DNA of 64,000 nucleotides from the NCBI GenBank assembly GCA_021779835.1, contig JAJXZX010000003.1:62001-126000 (forward strand), given 5' to 3'. Positions 17,631 to 27,230 of this stretch are shown here, in pieces; position 1 is the stretch's first letter; the number at the start of each line of letters is the position of its first letter. The notes under the pieces are model-generated. The model had not been told where the DNA came from. It made no database searches and saw nothing but the letters and a program-made list of their open reading frames with translations. Position numbers and translations under genes: made by a program. The DNA is from Pseudomonadota bacterium. GTDB lineage: Bacteria; Pseudomonadota; Alphaproteobacteria; Rhodobacterales; Rhodobacteraceae.

Positions 17631-18955
17631 CATTTGCGCGTAGATTTGCAGTTGCTTTGGCCCTAGTCGGACTGCCGCTGGGGCTGGCGCAGGGGGCCGC
17701 TGCCGCGCCGCTGCGGTTGGAGCTGAACTCGGGTGTGATCGAGCCGATGCCGATCGCGCTGCCGGATTTCATCGCGGAGAGCGCACCGGCGTCGAAATAC
17801 GCCAGCCAGATTTCGCAGGAGATCGCAGGGGATCTGACCGGGACCGGGTTGTTCCGGGAAATCCCCTCGTCGGCGTTCATCTCGCAGGTCTCCAGCTTTT
17901 CGGCGCCGATCCAGTATCCGGACTGGAAGGCGGTCAACGCGCAGGCGCTGGTGACCGGCTCGGTCGGGATGCAGGGCGACAAGGTGGTGGTGAGGTTCCG
18001 CCTGTTCGACGTGTTCTCTGGCGCGCCGTTGGGTGACGGGATGCAGTTTGCCGGACCCTCGGCCAGCTGGCGGCGGATCGGGCACAAGGTGGCCGACCAG
18101 ATTTATGCGCGTATCACCGGCGAGGGCGGCTATTTCGACAGCCGTGTGGTTTATGTCGCGGAAAGCGGGCCGAAGACGGCGCGGCAGATGCGGCTGGCGA
18201 TCATGGATTATGACGGCGCGAATACGCAGTATCTGACCGGCAACCAGTCGATCGTGCTGGCGCCGCGCTTTTCGCCGGATGGCAAGCGGGTGATTTATGT
18301 CAGCTATCAGTCGGGCAGCCCGCATAACTTTGTGATGGATCTTGCGACGTTGCAGACGCGGCAGTTGGATGACCAGAGCGGCACGATGACCTTTGCGCCG
18401 CGCTTTTCGCCAGATGGCGGCAGCGCGATCTATTCGCTGGAAAAGGGCGGCAATTCGGACCTTTACACGATGAACCTGAGCACGGGGGCGGTGTCGCAGC
18501 TGACCAACTCTCCCTCGATCGACACCGCGCCGAGCTATTCGCCGGATGGGTCCAAGATCGTGTTTGAAAGCGACCGTTCTGGCGAGCAGCAGATCTATGT
18601 GATGTCGGCGGGCGGGGGCGCGGCGACGCGTATCAGCTTTGGCGCCGGGAAATACGCGACGCCGGTGTGGTCGCCGCGCGGGGATATGGTGGCGTTCACC
18701 AAGCAGGCCGATGGACGTTTCTACATTGGCGTGATGAAAATCGATGGCAGCGATGAGCGCCTGCTGACCGCATCCTACCTGGACGAGGGCCCGACCTGGG
18801 CGCCGAACGGGCGCGTTTTGATGTTCACCCGGCAGGCCGCCGGAGCCGACAGCGCGCCGCAAATTTACTCGGTCGATATCTCGGGCCGCAATCTGAAAAA
18901 GGTTCCAACGCAGGGGTCTTCGTCTGACCCGTCGTGGGGCCCACTTCTACCGTAA
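17627..18955 (+). CDS. tolB: Tol-Pal system protein TolB
   Basis: Periplasmic protein that binds Pal and TolA. The 442-residue protein has a signal peptide ([20 protein letters not shown], then AAAA), an N-terminal domain ([20 protein letters not shown]), and a six-bladed beta-propeller marked by repeated [18 protein letters not shown] and SYSPDGSKI. It overlaps tolA by four bases and is followed by pal after 83 bases. Confidence 0.95.
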   Translation: MTFARRFAVALALVGLPLGLAQGAAAAPLRLELNSGVIEPMPIALPDFIAESAPASKYASQISQEIAGDLTGTGLFREIPSSAFISQVSSFSAPIQYPDWKAVNAQALVTGSVGMQGDKVVVRFRLFDVFSGAPLGDGMQFAGPSASWRRIGHKVADQIYARITGEGGYFDSRVVYVAESGPKTARQMRLAIMDYDGANTQYLTGNQSIVLAPRFSPDGKRVIYVSYQSGSPHNFVMDLATLQTRQLDDQSGTMTFAPRFSPDGGSAIYSLEKGGNSDLYTMNLSTGAVSQLTNSPSIDTAPSYSPDGSKIVFESDRSGEQQIYVMSAGGGAATRISFGAGKYATPVWSPRGDMVAFTKQADGRFYIGVMKIDGSDERLLTASYLDEGPTWAPNGRVLMFTRQAAGADSAPQIYSVDISGRNLKKVPTQGSSSDPSWGPLLP

Positions 18956-19024
18956 ACTCGCGCGCGGTTGATTTCCAAAGCCGCGCAGACCTGCTATATT
19001 GGTCCCAATGGGCCGCGAACCACA

Positions 19025-19029
19025 AAGGA
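19025..19029 (+). promoter_or_regulatory. ribosome binding site deciding the pal start
   Basis: AAGGA lies nine bases before the ATG at 19039. An in-frame ATG at 19030 directly abuts the AAGGA and is too close to be used. This supports translation from 19039 with the lipoprotein signal MLTINKAVLL. Confidence 0.7.
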
Positions 19030-19038
19030 ATGTATGAG

Positions 19039-19566
19039 ATGCTGACTATCAACAAAGCTGTCTTGCTTGTCGCCGTGCTGGGCCTTGCGGCCTGTAACAA
19101 CCCGAACAAATACGGCGGGGCGAATGGAATGGGCGGCGCCAATGGCGTTGGCGGCAACGGGATTGCCAGCGGCAACCTCGGCGACCCGAGCAACCCGAAC
19201 TCGCCGGCGTATTTCAACCAGACGGTTGGCAATCAGGTTCTGTTCACGGTGGACCAAAGCACGCTGACGCCGGAAGCACAGGCGATCCTGACCAAGCAGG
19301 CGGTCTGGCTGAACAGCCGCCGCGAATATGCGATCCTGATCGAAGGCAACGCCGACGAACGCGGCACGCGGGAATACAACCTTGCCCTGGGCGCGCGTCG
19401 TGCCAGCGCGGTGAAGGAATTCCTCAGCGGGCAGGGCGTGGCGTCGAGCCGCATGAAAACCATCAGCTATGGCAAGGAACGCCCGGTTGCGACCTGCCCG
19501 GAAGAGTCGTGCATGGCGCAGAACCGTCGCGCTGTGACGGTGCTGTCGCAAGGGCTTAACGGCTAA
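19039..19566 (+). CDS. pal: peptidoglycan-associated lipoprotein Pal
   Basis: Outer-membrane lipoprotein that binds peptidoglycan and links the Tol system to the envelope. The 175-residue protein has a signal peptide with lipobox LAAC (C19), a Gly/Asn-rich linker, and an OmpA-like domain (VLFTVDQSTLTPEAQAILTK, then EGNADERGTREYNLALGARR) containing the meso-DAP-binding Asp and Arg. cpoB follows after ten bases. Confidence 0.95.
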   Translation: MLTINKAVLLVAVLGLAACNNPNKYGGANGMGGANGVGGNGIASGNLGDPSNPNSPAYFNQTVGNQVLFTVDQSTLTPEAQAILTKQAVWLNSRREYAILIEGNADERGTREYNLALGARRASAVKEFLSGQGVASSRMKTISYGKERPVATCPEESCMAQNRRAVTVLSQGLNG

Positions 19567-19576
19567 GGAGGCGCGG

Positions 19577-20449
19577 ATGCGGGGCTTCGGAACAGTCCGG
19601 GCAATCGTTCTGCTGGCCTTGGTGGCGCTTCCCAGCGTTGCCGGGGCGCAGTCGAAGGCCGAGACCTTGGCGGATATCAAGGTCGATCTGGCCAAGGTCA
19701 ATGCCGAGGTGCAGGGGCTGAAGTCGGAGCTGGTAAAAACGGGGGCCTCGTCGAGCCAAGTGGCGGCGGGGTCCACCACGCAGGAGCGTCTCGATGCGAT
19801 CGAGGCAGAGTTGCAGGCGCTGACCGCACAGACGGAATCGTTGCAGAACCGTATCAACAAGGTGGTGACGGATGGCACCAACCGGATTGGCGATCTGCAA
19901 TACCGTGTGACCGAGGCGACCGGCGGCGATGTCAGCAAGGTGGGGACGCCGACGCCGTTGGGCACGGGGGATGTGAAACCCTCGAAACACGCGGCAGCGG
20001 CGGCGCAGCTTGCGCCTCCGCCTGCGGCCTCCAGCGATGCGACGGCCAATTCGGGGCCGGAGTTGGCAGTTAACGAAAAGGCAGACTTTGATCGAGCGAA
20101 GGCGGCGCTCGATTCCGGTAGCTTTCCTAGCGCCGCGGACCTCTTTGCGACCTTTGCCGAGACCTACACGGGCGGGCCACTGACCGGCGAGGCGCTGTTC
20201 TATCGCGGCGAGGCGCTGTCGAAGACGGGGGATACCGGCAACGCGGCGCGCGCCTATCTGGAGAGTTTCTCCAGCTATCCCAAGGGGCCGCGCGCGGCGG
20301 ATGCGCTGACCAAACTGGGGATTTCGCTGGGTAAGCTGGGGCAGACGCGGGACGCCTGCACCACGCTGGGTCAGGTGAGCGTGCGCTATCCCGGCGCGGC
20401 GGCGGTGAGTGATGCGGAACAGGCAATGGCGAGTTTGGGGTGTCATTGA
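19577..20449 (+). CDS. cpoB: cell division coordinator CpoB (YbgF)
   Basis: Periplasmic TPR protein that coordinates Tol-Pal activity with peptidoglycan synthesis. The 290-residue protein has a signal peptide (ending VALPSVAGAQ), an N-terminal coiled coil (about residues 25-100, with ADIKVDLAKVNAEVQGLKSE), a linker, and C-terminal TPRs beginning FDRAKAALDSGSFPSAADLF. It is the last tol-pal gene, and its stop overlaps the start region of tilS. Confidence 0.9.
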   Translation: MRGFGTVRAIVLLALVALPSVAGAQSKAETLADIKVDLAKVNAEVQGLKSELVKTGASSSQVAAGSTTQERLDAIEAELQALTAQTESLQNRINKVVTDGTNRIGDLQYRVTEATGGDVSKVGTPTPLGTGDVKPSKHAAAAAQLAPPPAASSDATANSGPELAVNEKADFDRAKAALDSGSFPSAADLFATFAETYTGGPLTGEALFYRGEALSKTGDTGNAARAYLESFSSYPKGPRAADALTKLGISLGKLGQTRDACTTLGQVSVRYPGAAAVSDAEQAMASLGCH

Positions 20450-21714
20450 CGGGCGACGACGCGCTGAAGTCTGCGCTTGAGACGGCATTGGCGCCCGACC
20501 GGTTTGACCGGTTGGGCGTTGCCGTTTCGGGGGGCGGCGATTCGATGGCGCTGCTTCATCTTTTGGCCGACTGGGCGCAGGCGCAGGGCGTTGCGCTGCA
20601 TGCGGTGACGGTGGATCACGGGTTGCGTCCGGCGGCAAAGGCCGAGGCCGCAATGGTGGCCGAGGTGTGCGAGGGTTTGGGCGTCGCGCACCGCACGCTG
20701 GTCTGGGAGGGCTGGGATGGCAGCGGCAATTTGCAGGATCAGGCGCGGCGTGCACGCTATCGTTTGATGACCGATTGGGCGCGCGAGGCGGGGATTGGCG
20801 CGGTGGCCCTGGGCCATACTGCCGACGATCAGGCCGAGACGTTTCTGATGCGGCTGGCGCGCGGCTCTGGCGTGGATGGGCTGTCGGCGATGGCGTCGCG
20901 GCGGCGCGCAGGCGGTGTGTTGTGGCTGCGCCCGCTGCTGGCGGTGTCGCGCGAGGCGTTACGGGGGTTTTTGCGCGGGCGGCGGTTGGGCTGGATTGAT
21001 GATCCGTCGAACGCGGATCTGCGGTTTGAACGGGTGCGGGCGCGGCAGATTCTGGCGGAACTCGCGCCTTTGGGCGTGACGGCGGACGGACTGATGGCAA
21101 CGACGCGGCGGCTGGCCGAGGCGCGCGAGGCGTTGGATGCGGTGACGCAAGAGGCGGCGCGGCGGTTGGCGCGGGTCGAATTGGGCGACGTGGTGTTGGA
21201 GCGCGCCGGATTTGCCACACTGCCGGCGGAAATTCGGCGGCGGCTTATGGTGCATACGCTGAATTGGGTCGCCTCGGCGGAGTATGGCCCACGGGCGGAC
21301 GCGCTGGCAGAAGTGTTGCGGCAGGTGGATGAGGGCACTTCGGCCACCCTGCATGGCTGCCGGGTCGTAGTGCGCAAGACCGATCTGCGCGTGGCACGGG
21401 AGTTTCAGGCGGTCAAGGATATGGTCGCAGAACCGGGACGGTTGTGGGACCGGCGGTGGCGGATCGTCGCAGCCGAGGCTTTGATGCCGGGTGAAACCAA
21501 GGATTTGCAGGTGCGCGCGTTGGGCGAGGCAGGGGTCGCGTTGTGTGCGGAGTGGCGCGCGGCAGGCCTGCCCAGATCGTCAATGATTACGCTGCCAGCA
21601 CTATGGCGCGGGACCGATTTGGTGGCCGCAGCACTGCCAGAAAAGGCAAATGGGTGGAAGGTGGAAATGGATCGCGGCGAAGGGGATTACTTTTCTTCAA
21701 TTTTATCGCATTGA
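20440..21714 (+). CDS. tilS: tRNA(Ile)-lysidine synthetase
   Basis: Converts C34 of tRNA-Ile(CAU) to lysidine using ATP and lysine. The 424-residue protein has the PP-loop motif SGGGDSMALLHLL (S30-S35), the TVDHGLRPAA segment, and the LGHTADDQAETFLMRLARGSG motif. The start is either GTG at 20440 or TTG at 20446; the latter overlaps the cpoB stop as TTGA. tilS next to ftsH is a common arrangement. Confidence 0.93.
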   Translation: MSLTGDDALKSALETALAPDRFDRLGVAVSGGGDSMALLHLLADWAQAQGVALHAVTVDHGLRPAAKAEAAMVAEVCEGLGVAHRTLVWEGWDGSGNLQDQARRARYRLMTDWAREAGIGAVALGHTADDQAETFLMRLARGSGVDGLSAMASRRRAGGVLWLRPLLAVSREALRGFLRGRRLGWIDDPSNADLRFERVRARQILAELAPLGVTADGLMATTRRLAEAREALDAVTQEAARRLARVELGDVVLERAGFATLPAEIRRRLMVHTLNWVASAEYGPRADALAEVLRQVDEGTSATLHGCRVVVRKTDLRVAREFQAVKDMVAEPGRLWDRRWRIVAAEALMPGETKDLQVRALGEAGVALCAEWRAAGLPRSSMITLPALWRGTDLVAAALPEKANGWKVEMDRGEGDYFSSILSH

Positions 21715-21738
21715 ACCCCGGTCACATATCTCTATCTT
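21711..21738 (+). promoter_or_regulatory. candidate promoter of ftsH
   Basis: TTGAAC (21711-21716) and TATCTT (21733-21738) are separated by 16 bases and end 66 bases before the ftsH start. The TTGAA-type -35 would also suit a heat-shock sigma factor, which commonly drives ftsH. The proposal rests on weak hexamers only. Confidence 0.35.
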
Positions 21739-21791
21739 AGAGGATAACTATATCGGTGACGTCCCGGGTCTCTCGGCCCGTTGTCACTTGC

Positions 21792-21798
21792 AAGGAGG
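21792..21798 (+). promoter_or_regulatory. strong ribosome binding site deciding the GTG start of ftsH
   Basis: AAGGAGG ends six bases before GTG at 21805. It rules out the upstream in-frame TTG at 21781, which would place this Shine-Dalgarno sequence inside the coding region. Confidence 0.85.
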
Positions 21799-21804
21799 TC
21801 CCCT

Positions 21805-23715
21805 GTGGGCAACGCGCGAAATATCGCATTCTGGGTCGTTCTGTTTCTGCTGATCGTGGCCCTGTTCAATCTGTTCAGCGGCGGCGAAACGACGATGACG
21901 ACGCGGCAGGTCGCCTATTCCGACTTCATCTCTCGGGTTGACAGCGGTGATGTCGCCAGCGTCACGCTGGATGGCGAGCGGATGATGGTGCACGGCAAGA
22001 ACGGCGAGCAATACATGACGATCCTGCCGCAGGGCGTCGATGTGACCGACAAGCTGTTGGCGAAGAACGTCGCGGTGGATGCCAAGGCGCAGCAGCAATC
22101 GGGCTTTATGTCGATGCTGGGCGTGTGGCTGCCGTTCCTAGTGCTCATCGGCGTGTGGATATTCTTCATGAACCGGATGCAGGGCGGCGGCAAAGGCGGG
22201 GCGATGGGGTTCGGCAAAAGCCGGGCCAAGTTGCTGACCGAAAAGCAAGGCCGGGTGACGTTTGACGACGTGGCGGGGATTGATGAGGCAAAGGAGGAGC
22301 TTGAGGAGATCGTCGAGTTCCTGCGCAACCCGCAGAAATTCAGCCGTTTGGGGGGCAAGATTCCCAAGGGCGCGCTGCTTGTTGGCCCGCCCGGCACCGG
22401 TAAGACGCTGCTGGCGCGCGCGATTGCGGGCGAGGCGGGCGTGCCGTTCTTCACCATCTCTGGCTCTGACTTCGTGGAAATGTTCGTGGGCGTGGGCGCA
22501 AGCCGTGTGCGCGACATGTTCGAGCAGGCGAAGAAAAACGCGCCGTGTATCGTGTTCATCGACGAGATCGACGCCGTGGGCCGGTCGCGTGGCGCAGGCT
22601 ACGGCGGCGGCAATGACGAGCGTGAGCAGACGTTGAACCAGTTGCTGGTCGAGATGGACGGGTTTGAGGCGAACGAGGGGATCATCATCGTTGCGGCCAC
22701 TAACCGGCGCGATGTGCTGGACCCGGCGCTGTTGCGCCCCGGCCGCTTTGACCGCCAGATCCACGTCCCGAACCCGGATATCAAGGGCCGCGAGAAGATC
22801 CTGAACGTGCATGCGCGCAAGGTTCCGCTGGGGCCAGACGTTGACCTGCGCCTGATCGCGCGTGGCGCACCGGGCTTTTCTGGCGCTGATCTGGCCAACC
22901 TCGTGAACGAGGCGGCACTGATGGCGGCGCGCGTGGGGCGGCGGTTTGTCACGATGGAGGATTTTGAATCCGCCAAGGACAAGGTCATCATGGGGGTCGA
23001 GCGGCGCTCGATGGTGCTGACCGCCGATCAGAAGGAAATGACCGCCTATCACGAGGCAGGGCACGCGATCGTCGGTATCAACATGCCAAAATGCGACCCG
23101 GTTTATAAGGCCACGATCATTCCGCGTGGGGGTGCCTTGGGGATGGTGGTCAGCCTGCCAGAGATGGACCGGCTGAACTATCACAAGGACGAAGCCAAGC
23201 AGAAGATCGCCATGACGATGGCGGGCAAAGCGGCCGAGATCATCAAATGGGGCGAAGATCAGGTCTCCAACGGTCCCTCGGGCGATATCCAGCAGGCGAG
23301 CCAGTTGGCGCGCGCGATGGTGATGCGCTGGGGCATGTCGGACAAGGTCGGCAACATCGACTATTCCGAAGCGCATGAGGGCTATTCGGGCTCGACCGGC
23401 GGCTTCTCGGTGTCGGCCTCAACCAAAGAGACGATCGAGCAGGAAGTGCGCGATCTGATCGAAGAGGGCTATCAGACGGCGCGTAAGGTTCTGTTGGAGA
23501 ACAACGAGCAGTTTGAGCGGCTGGCGAAGGGTCTGCTGGAATACGAGACGCTGACCGGCGACGAGATTACCCGCGTGATCAAGGGCGAAAAGATCGGTGA
23601 CGATGCGGATGATACGCCTGCATCGGGGTCGGCGCCCTCGGTCACGGCGCTGCCGAAGACCAAGCCGCGCGCGCCGAAGTCGGATGGCGGCATGGAGCCG
23701 GAACCGCTGACCTGA
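21805..23715 (+). CDS. ftsH: ATP-dependent zinc metalloprotease FtsH
   Basis: Membrane-anchored AAA+ protease degrading misfolded and regulatory proteins. From the GTG at 21805 it has 636 residues: two N-terminal membrane helices ([20 protein letters not shown] and [20 protein letters not shown]) around a periplasmic domain, Walker A GPPGTGKT (194-201), Walker [13 protein letters not shown], the second-region-of-homology [20 protein letters not shown], and the zinc site HEAGH (416-420). It ends at a strong intrinsic terminator. Confidence 0.97.
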   Translation: MGNARNIAFWVVLFLLIVALFNLFSGGETTMTTRQVAYSDFISRVDSGDVASVTLDGERMMVHGKNGEQYMTILPQGVDVTDKLLAKNVAVDAKAQQQSGFMSMLGVWLPFLVLIGVWIFFMNRMQGGGKGGAMGFGKSRAKLLTEKQGRVTFDDVAGIDEAKEELEEIVEFLRNPQKFSRLGGKIPKGALLVGPPGTGKTLLARAIAGEAGVPFFTISGSDFVEMFVGVGASRVRDMFEQAKKNAPCIVFIDEIDAVGRSRGAGYGGGNDEREQTLNQLLVEMDGFEANEGIIIVAATNRRDVLDPALLRPGRFDRQIHVPNPDIKGREKILNVHARKVPLGPDVDLRLIARGAPGFSGADLANLVNEAALMAARVGRRFVTMEDFESAKDKVIMGVERRSMVLTADQKEMTAYHEAGHAIVGINMPKCDPVYKATIIPRGGALGMVVSLPEMDRLNYHKDEAKQKIAMTMAGKAAEIIKWGEDQVSNGPSGDIQQASQLARAMVMRWGMSDKVGNIDYSEAHEGYSGSTGGFSVSASTKETIEQEVRDLIEEGYQTARKVLLENNEQFERLAKGLLEYETLTGDEITRVIKGEKIGDDADDTPASGSAPSVTALPKTKPRAPKSDGGMEPEPLT

Positions 23716-23741
23716 GGGCTTGTCGCCAAGGGAACATTATG

Positions 23742-23771
23742 CCGCCGTCCGGGAATCCGGGCGGCGGTTTT
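23742..23771 (+). terminator. intrinsic terminator after ftsH
   Basis: An eleven-pair GC-rich stem (CCGCCGTCCGG / CCGGGCGGCGG, one G-U pair) with loop GAAT, followed by TTTT. It lies 26 bases after the ftsH stop and closes the tilS-ftsH region. Confidence 0.85.
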
Positions 23772-23891
23772 AGTTTGGGGGCGTGGCGAAAATGCGCCGC
23801 TGCGTTGCCACAAAGCAGAAGGCGGGACTTGCGCGATTGAACCCGGGGGCGCGTCACGCAATAGTGCGGCAAGCCATGCAAGGACGCGCTG

Positions 23892-24671
23892 ATGACCGCC
23901 AAAGCTGACTGGAGCCCCGAGACTTACGCGCGCTTTCACGACCTGCGCCTGCGGCCTGCGTTGGATCTTTTGGCGCAGGTGGGGGCGTTGCCTGCCGGGG
24001 ATGCCGTCGATCTGGGCTGTGGTAATGGGCCGGTGGCGGCGGCGCTGGCGGCGCATCTGCCGGGGCGGCGGCTGATCGGGGTGGATAACTCGCCTGCGAT
24101 GCTGGAGCGCGCGAAAGACACCGGGTGCTATGCGGAACTCGTGACGGCGGATATTGCGGGTTGGGTGCCGGAGCGGGCGCCGGCACTGATCTTTTCCAAC
24201 GCCGCGCTGCATTGGCTGGGCGATCATGGCACCCTGTTACCGCGGTTGGCGGGGCTGTTGGCCAAAGGCGGTATGTTGGCGGTGCAGATGCCGCGCCAGA
24301 CGGCCGCGCCCTCGCATCGCTTCCTGCGCGATATTGCGGTGTCGCTATACCCGGACCGCTTTGATTTCTCGGGCTATGTGCCGCCGGTGCAGACGGCAGA
24401 GTTTTATTGGCGGATGCTGGCGAGCCTTGGCGAGGTGCAGGCCTGGGAGACGGATTATGTGCAGCGGCTGGCGTCGTCTGAGGCGGGCCATCCGGTGCGG
24501 CGCTTTACCGAGGCGACGGCGATGCGGCCGTTCCTTGACAAGCTGACAGCGGCAGAAGCGGCTGCATTCACGGCGGCCTATGACGAGGCGTTGGGCGTGG
24601 CCTATCCTCTGTTGCCGGATGGGGCGGTGTTGTTCCCGTTCCGGCGCACATTCTTTACTTTGGTGGTGTAA
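23892..24671 (+). CDS. tam: SAM-dependent methyltransferase, trans-aconitate methyltransferase-like
   Basis: A class I methyltransferase of 259 residues. Motif I is AVDLGCGNGPVAAAL, followed by GVDNSPAMLERAK, and IFSNAALHWLGDH matches the trans-aconitate methyltransferase family, as does LRPALDLLAQV near the start. If it is Tam, it monomethylates trans-aconitate, a by-product inhibitor of aconitase. The substrate is inferred only from family. The MOSC gene follows after three bases, suggesting co-transcription. Confidence 0.82.
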   Translation: MTAKADWSPETYARFHDLRLRPALDLLAQVGALPAGDAVDLGCGNGPVAAALAAHLPGRRLIGVDNSPAMLERAKDTGCYAELVTADIAGWVPERAPALIFSNAALHWLGDHGTLLPRLAGLLAKGGMLAVQMPRQTAAPSHRFLRDIAVSLYPDRFDFSGYVPPVQTAEFYWRMLASLGEVQAWETDYVQRLASSEAGHPVRRFTEATAMRPFLDKLTAAEAAAFTAAYDEALGVAYPLLPDGAVLFPFRRTFFTLVV

Positions 24672-24674
24672 GCG

Positions 24675-25280
24675 ATGCCTGCATTGGTCGCGACAGCCTT
24701 TCGGGCTGAGGTGGTTTGGTTGGGGCAGGTGGCGGACCGCGATGCGAGCCTGCGGGCGGCGCCGGTGGCGCAGATGGCGCTAAGCTTTGCCGGGATGGCG
24801 GGCGAGGCGCATGGCGGGCTGACACGGGCGTCTTGCAGCCGGGTCACCACCCAGCATCCCAAGGGCACCGAGATCCGCAACGTGCGGCAGTTAAGCATCG
24901 TGAGCGCGGAAGAGCTGGAGGCGATCGCGGCGGCAATGGGGTTGGCCGAGGTCAAGCCAGAGTGGTTGGGTGCGTCAATGGTGGTGCGCGGCATCGGTGA
25001 TTTCAGCCATGTGCCACCCTCCGCGCGCCTACAGGGGCCGAGTGGCGCGACGCTGGTGGTGGATATGGAAAACCGGCCCTGCCAATGGCCCGCGAAAGAG
25101 ATCGAGGCGGAGGCGCCGGGCAAGGGCCGGGCGTTCAAGCCCGCGGCGAAGGGACGGCGCGGCGTCACGGCATGGGTGGAGCGGGAGGGCGTGATTGCGC
25201 TGGGTGATGTGCTATCGCTGCATGTGCCGGAACAACCGGTCTGGGCGCATTACGAGGCGGTTTGGCAAGCGGGGCGATAG
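24675..25280 (+). CDS. MOSC domain-containing protein
   Basis: A 201-residue MOSC (molybdenum-cofactor sulfurase C-terminal) protein. Recognisable parts are the N-terminal AFRAEVVWLGQV, the EWLGASMVVRGIGDFS strand region, DMENRPCQWP with the conserved Cys, and the terminal GDVLSLHVPEQ. Free-standing MOSC proteins are proposed to handle sulfur or Moco-bound substrates; the actual substrate is unknown. It lies three bases after the methyltransferase gene. Confidence 0.8.
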   Translation: MPALVATAFRAEVVWLGQVADRDASLRAAPVAQMALSFAGMAGEAHGGLTRASCSRVTTQHPKGTEIRNVRQLSIVSAEELEAIAAAMGLAEVKPEWLGASMVVRGIGDFSHVPPSARLQGPSGATLVVDMENRPCQWPAKEIEAEAPGKGRAFKPAAKGRRGVTAWVEREGVIALGDVLSLHVPEQPVWAHYEAVWQAGR

Positions 25281-25293
25281 GTTCCGCCTATTG

Positions 25294-25305
25294 TAACGGT
25301 CGTTA
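25294..25305. promoter_or_regulatory. small palindrome upstream of fhs
   Basis: TAACG-GT-CGTTA is an inverted repeat with 5-base arms located 165 bases upstream of the fhs start. It could be an operator for a dimeric regulator. No regulator gene is adjacent, and the short arms make chance occurrence possible. Confidence 0.3.
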
Positions 25306-25311
25306 TGATAG

Positions 25312-25352
25312 GGAAACGCCTGGCAATGGCGCCTCGGTTTCCGATTGGAAAC
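25312..25352 (+). promoter_or_regulatory. candidate attenuator-like leader of fhs with alternative pairings
   Basis: Three elements can pair in two exclusive ways: GGAAAC (25312-25317), GTTTCC (25337-25342) and GGAAAC (25347-25352). The first pairing encloses a small GCC/GGC element, and the second forms a short hairpin with loop GATT. Such an arrangement suits a riboswitch or attenuator, but I match it to no known class. The leader is 118 bases before the fhs start. Confidence 0.35.
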
Positions 25353-25415
25353 GCAATCTGGCGAAATTGGGCCGGGATAGGTCGGAAATCTCTCTAGCGT
25401 GACGGGGTTGGACCT

Positions 25416-25434
25416 TTATGACCTTGGGTCATAA
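25416..25434. promoter_or_regulatory. inverted repeat immediately upstream of fhs
   Basis: TTATGACC-TTG-GGTCATAA is a perfect 8-base inverted repeat ending 35 bases before the fhs ATG. It may be an operator overlapping the promoter or 5' leader, or an RNA hairpin. There is no T-run, so a terminator is unlikely. Confidence 0.45.
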
Positions 25435-25469
25435 GGGACGGGCATAATGCCTGCAGGGAGAAGCTGACC

Positions 25470-27146
25470 ATGGCCTTCAAGACCGACATCGAGATTGCGC
25501 GTGAAGCGAAGAAAAAACCCATTCAGGAAATCGGCGCCAAGCTGGGTATTCCGGATGCGCATCTGCTGCCTTATGGCCACGACAAGGCCAAGGTGGGGCA
25601 GGCGTTTATCGAGAGCCTTGCCGACAAGCCGAAGGGTAAGCTGATCCTTGTGACCGCGATCAACCCGACCCCGGCGGGCGAGGGCAAGACCACGACGACG
25701 GTGGGTCTGGGCGACGGGCTGAACCGCATCGGCAAAAAGGCGGTGGTCTGCATTCGCGAAGCCTCGCTGGGGCCGAACTTTGGCATGAAGGGCGGCGCGG
25801 CAGGGGGCGGCATGGCGCAGGTGGTGCCGATGGAGGAGATGAACCTTCACTTCACCGGCGATTTCCACGCCATTACCAGCGCGCATAACCTGCTGTCGGC
25901 GATGATCGACAACCATATTTATTGGGGCAATGAGCTGGAGATCGACGCGCGGCGCATCGTGTGGCGTCGGGTGATGGACATGAACGACCGCGCGCTGCGC
26001 GATATTGTGGTGAACCTTGGCGGCGTCTCGAACGGTTTCCCGCGCCAAACCGGGTTTGACATCACGGTGGCGTCGGAAGTGATGGCGATCCTGTGCCTGT
26101 CGAACAATCTGGAAGACCTGCAAAAGCGGCTGGGCGATATTGTCGTGGCCTATACGCGGGCGAAAAAGCCGATCTATTGCCGCGATATCAAGGCGGACGG
26201 CGCGATGACAGTGCTGCTGAAAGACGCGATGCAGCCGAACCTTGTGCAGACGCTGGAGAATAACCCGGCCTTTGTGCATGGCGGGCCGTTTGCCAACATC
26301 GCGCATGGCTGCAACTCGGTGATTGCCACCAACACCGCGCTGCGGCTGGCGGATTATGTGGTGACCGAGGCCGGGTTTGGCGCCGATCTGGGCGCTGAGA
26401 AGTTCTTTGACATCAAGTGCCGCAAGGCGGGGCTGTCGCCCTCGGCTGCGGTGATCGTGGCGACGGTGCGCGCGATGAAGATGAACGGCGGCGTGGCGAA
26501 GGCCGATCTGGGGGCCGAGAATGTCGAGGCCGTCAAGAAGGGCTGCCCGAACCTTGGTCGCCACATCGGCAACGTCAAAGGCTTTGGCGTGCCGGTGGTC
26601 GTGGCGATCAACCACTTTGTCACCGACACCGACGCCGAAATTCAGGCGGTGAAGGACTACGTGGCCGGGCAGGGCGCCGAGGCGATCCTGTGCAAACACT
26701 GGGCGCAAGGCTCTGCTGGCATCGAGGATCTGGCGCGCAAGGTGGTCAGCCTTGCCGAAAGCGGCTCGGCCCATTTCGCGCCGCTGTATCCCGACGAGAT
26801 GCCGCTGTTCCAGAAAATCGAAACCATCGCTAAGCGGATTTACCATGCTGACGAGGTGCTGGCCGACAAGTCGATCCGCGATCAGTTGAAGGCATGGGAG
26901 GCGGCGGGCTATGGCCACCTGCCGATCTGCATGGCGAAGACGCAGTATTCGTTTACCACCGACCCGAACGTGCGCGGCGCGCCCACCGGGCATTCGGTTC
27001 CGGTGCGCGAGGTGCGCCTGTCGGCGGGCGCGGGCTTCATCGTGGCAATCTGCGGTGAGATCATGACGATGCCGGGGCTGCCCAAGGTGCCCTCGGCCGA
27101 AGTGATCCGGCTGAACGATATGGGCAATATCGAGGGGCTGTTCTGA
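25470..27146 (+). CDS. fhs: formate--tetrahydrofolate ligase
   Basis: ATP-dependent synthesis of 10-formyl-tetrahydrofolate from formate and THF in the cytoplasm. The 558-residue length is normal. The nucleotide-binding loop [11 protein letters not shown] is at 67-77, with [19 protein letters not shown] and [19 protein letters not shown] downstream. It is first in a one-carbon cluster with a chorismate-mutase-like gene and two folD genes. A hairpin-rich leader precedes it, and a hairpin follows its stop, so expression of the downstream genes may be partly separate. Confidence 0.96.
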   Translation: MAFKTDIEIAREAKKKPIQEIGAKLGIPDAHLLPYGHDKAKVGQAFIESLADKPKGKLILVTAINPTPAGEGKTTTTVGLGDGLNRIGKKAVVCIREASLGPNFGMKGGAAGGGMAQVVPMEEMNLHFTGDFHAITSAHNLLSAMIDNHIYWGNELEIDARRIVWRRVMDMNDRALRDIVVNLGGVSNGFPRQTGFDITVASEVMAILCLSNNLEDLQKRLGDIVVAYTRAKKPIYCRDIKADGAMTVLLKDAMQPNLVQTLENNPAFVHGGPFANIAHGCNSVIATNTALRLADYVVTEAGFGADLGAEKFFDIKCRKAGLSPSAAVIVATVRAMKMNGGVAKADLGAENVEAVKKGCPNLGRHIGNVKGFGVPVVVAINHFVTDTDAEIQAVKDYVAGQGAEAILCKHWAQGSAGIEDLARKVVSLAESGSAHFAPLYPDEMPLFQKIETIAKRIYHADEVLADKSIRDQLKAWEAAGYGHLPICMAKTQYSFTTDPNVRGAPTGHSVPVREVRLSAGAGFIVAICGEIMTMPGLPKVPSAEVIRLNDMGNIEGLF

Positions 27147-27152
27147 TAGGGC

Positions 27153-27181
27153 GGGGCCGCAGCCGGACAGGTTGCGGCCCC
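27153..27181 (+). terminator. hairpin after fhs, probable terminator
   Basis: Twelve-pair stem GGGGCCGCAGCC / GGTTGCGGCCCC with a 5-base loop, seven bases after the fhs stop. The following T-run is poor (GGTCGATTT), so it may pause, stabilise the 3' end or terminate only partly before the downstream gene. Confidence 0.5.
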
Positions 27182-27230
27182 GGTCGATTTGCGGCAGACC
27201 CCGCGCAGACAATGGGTGTTGGGGGATGGA

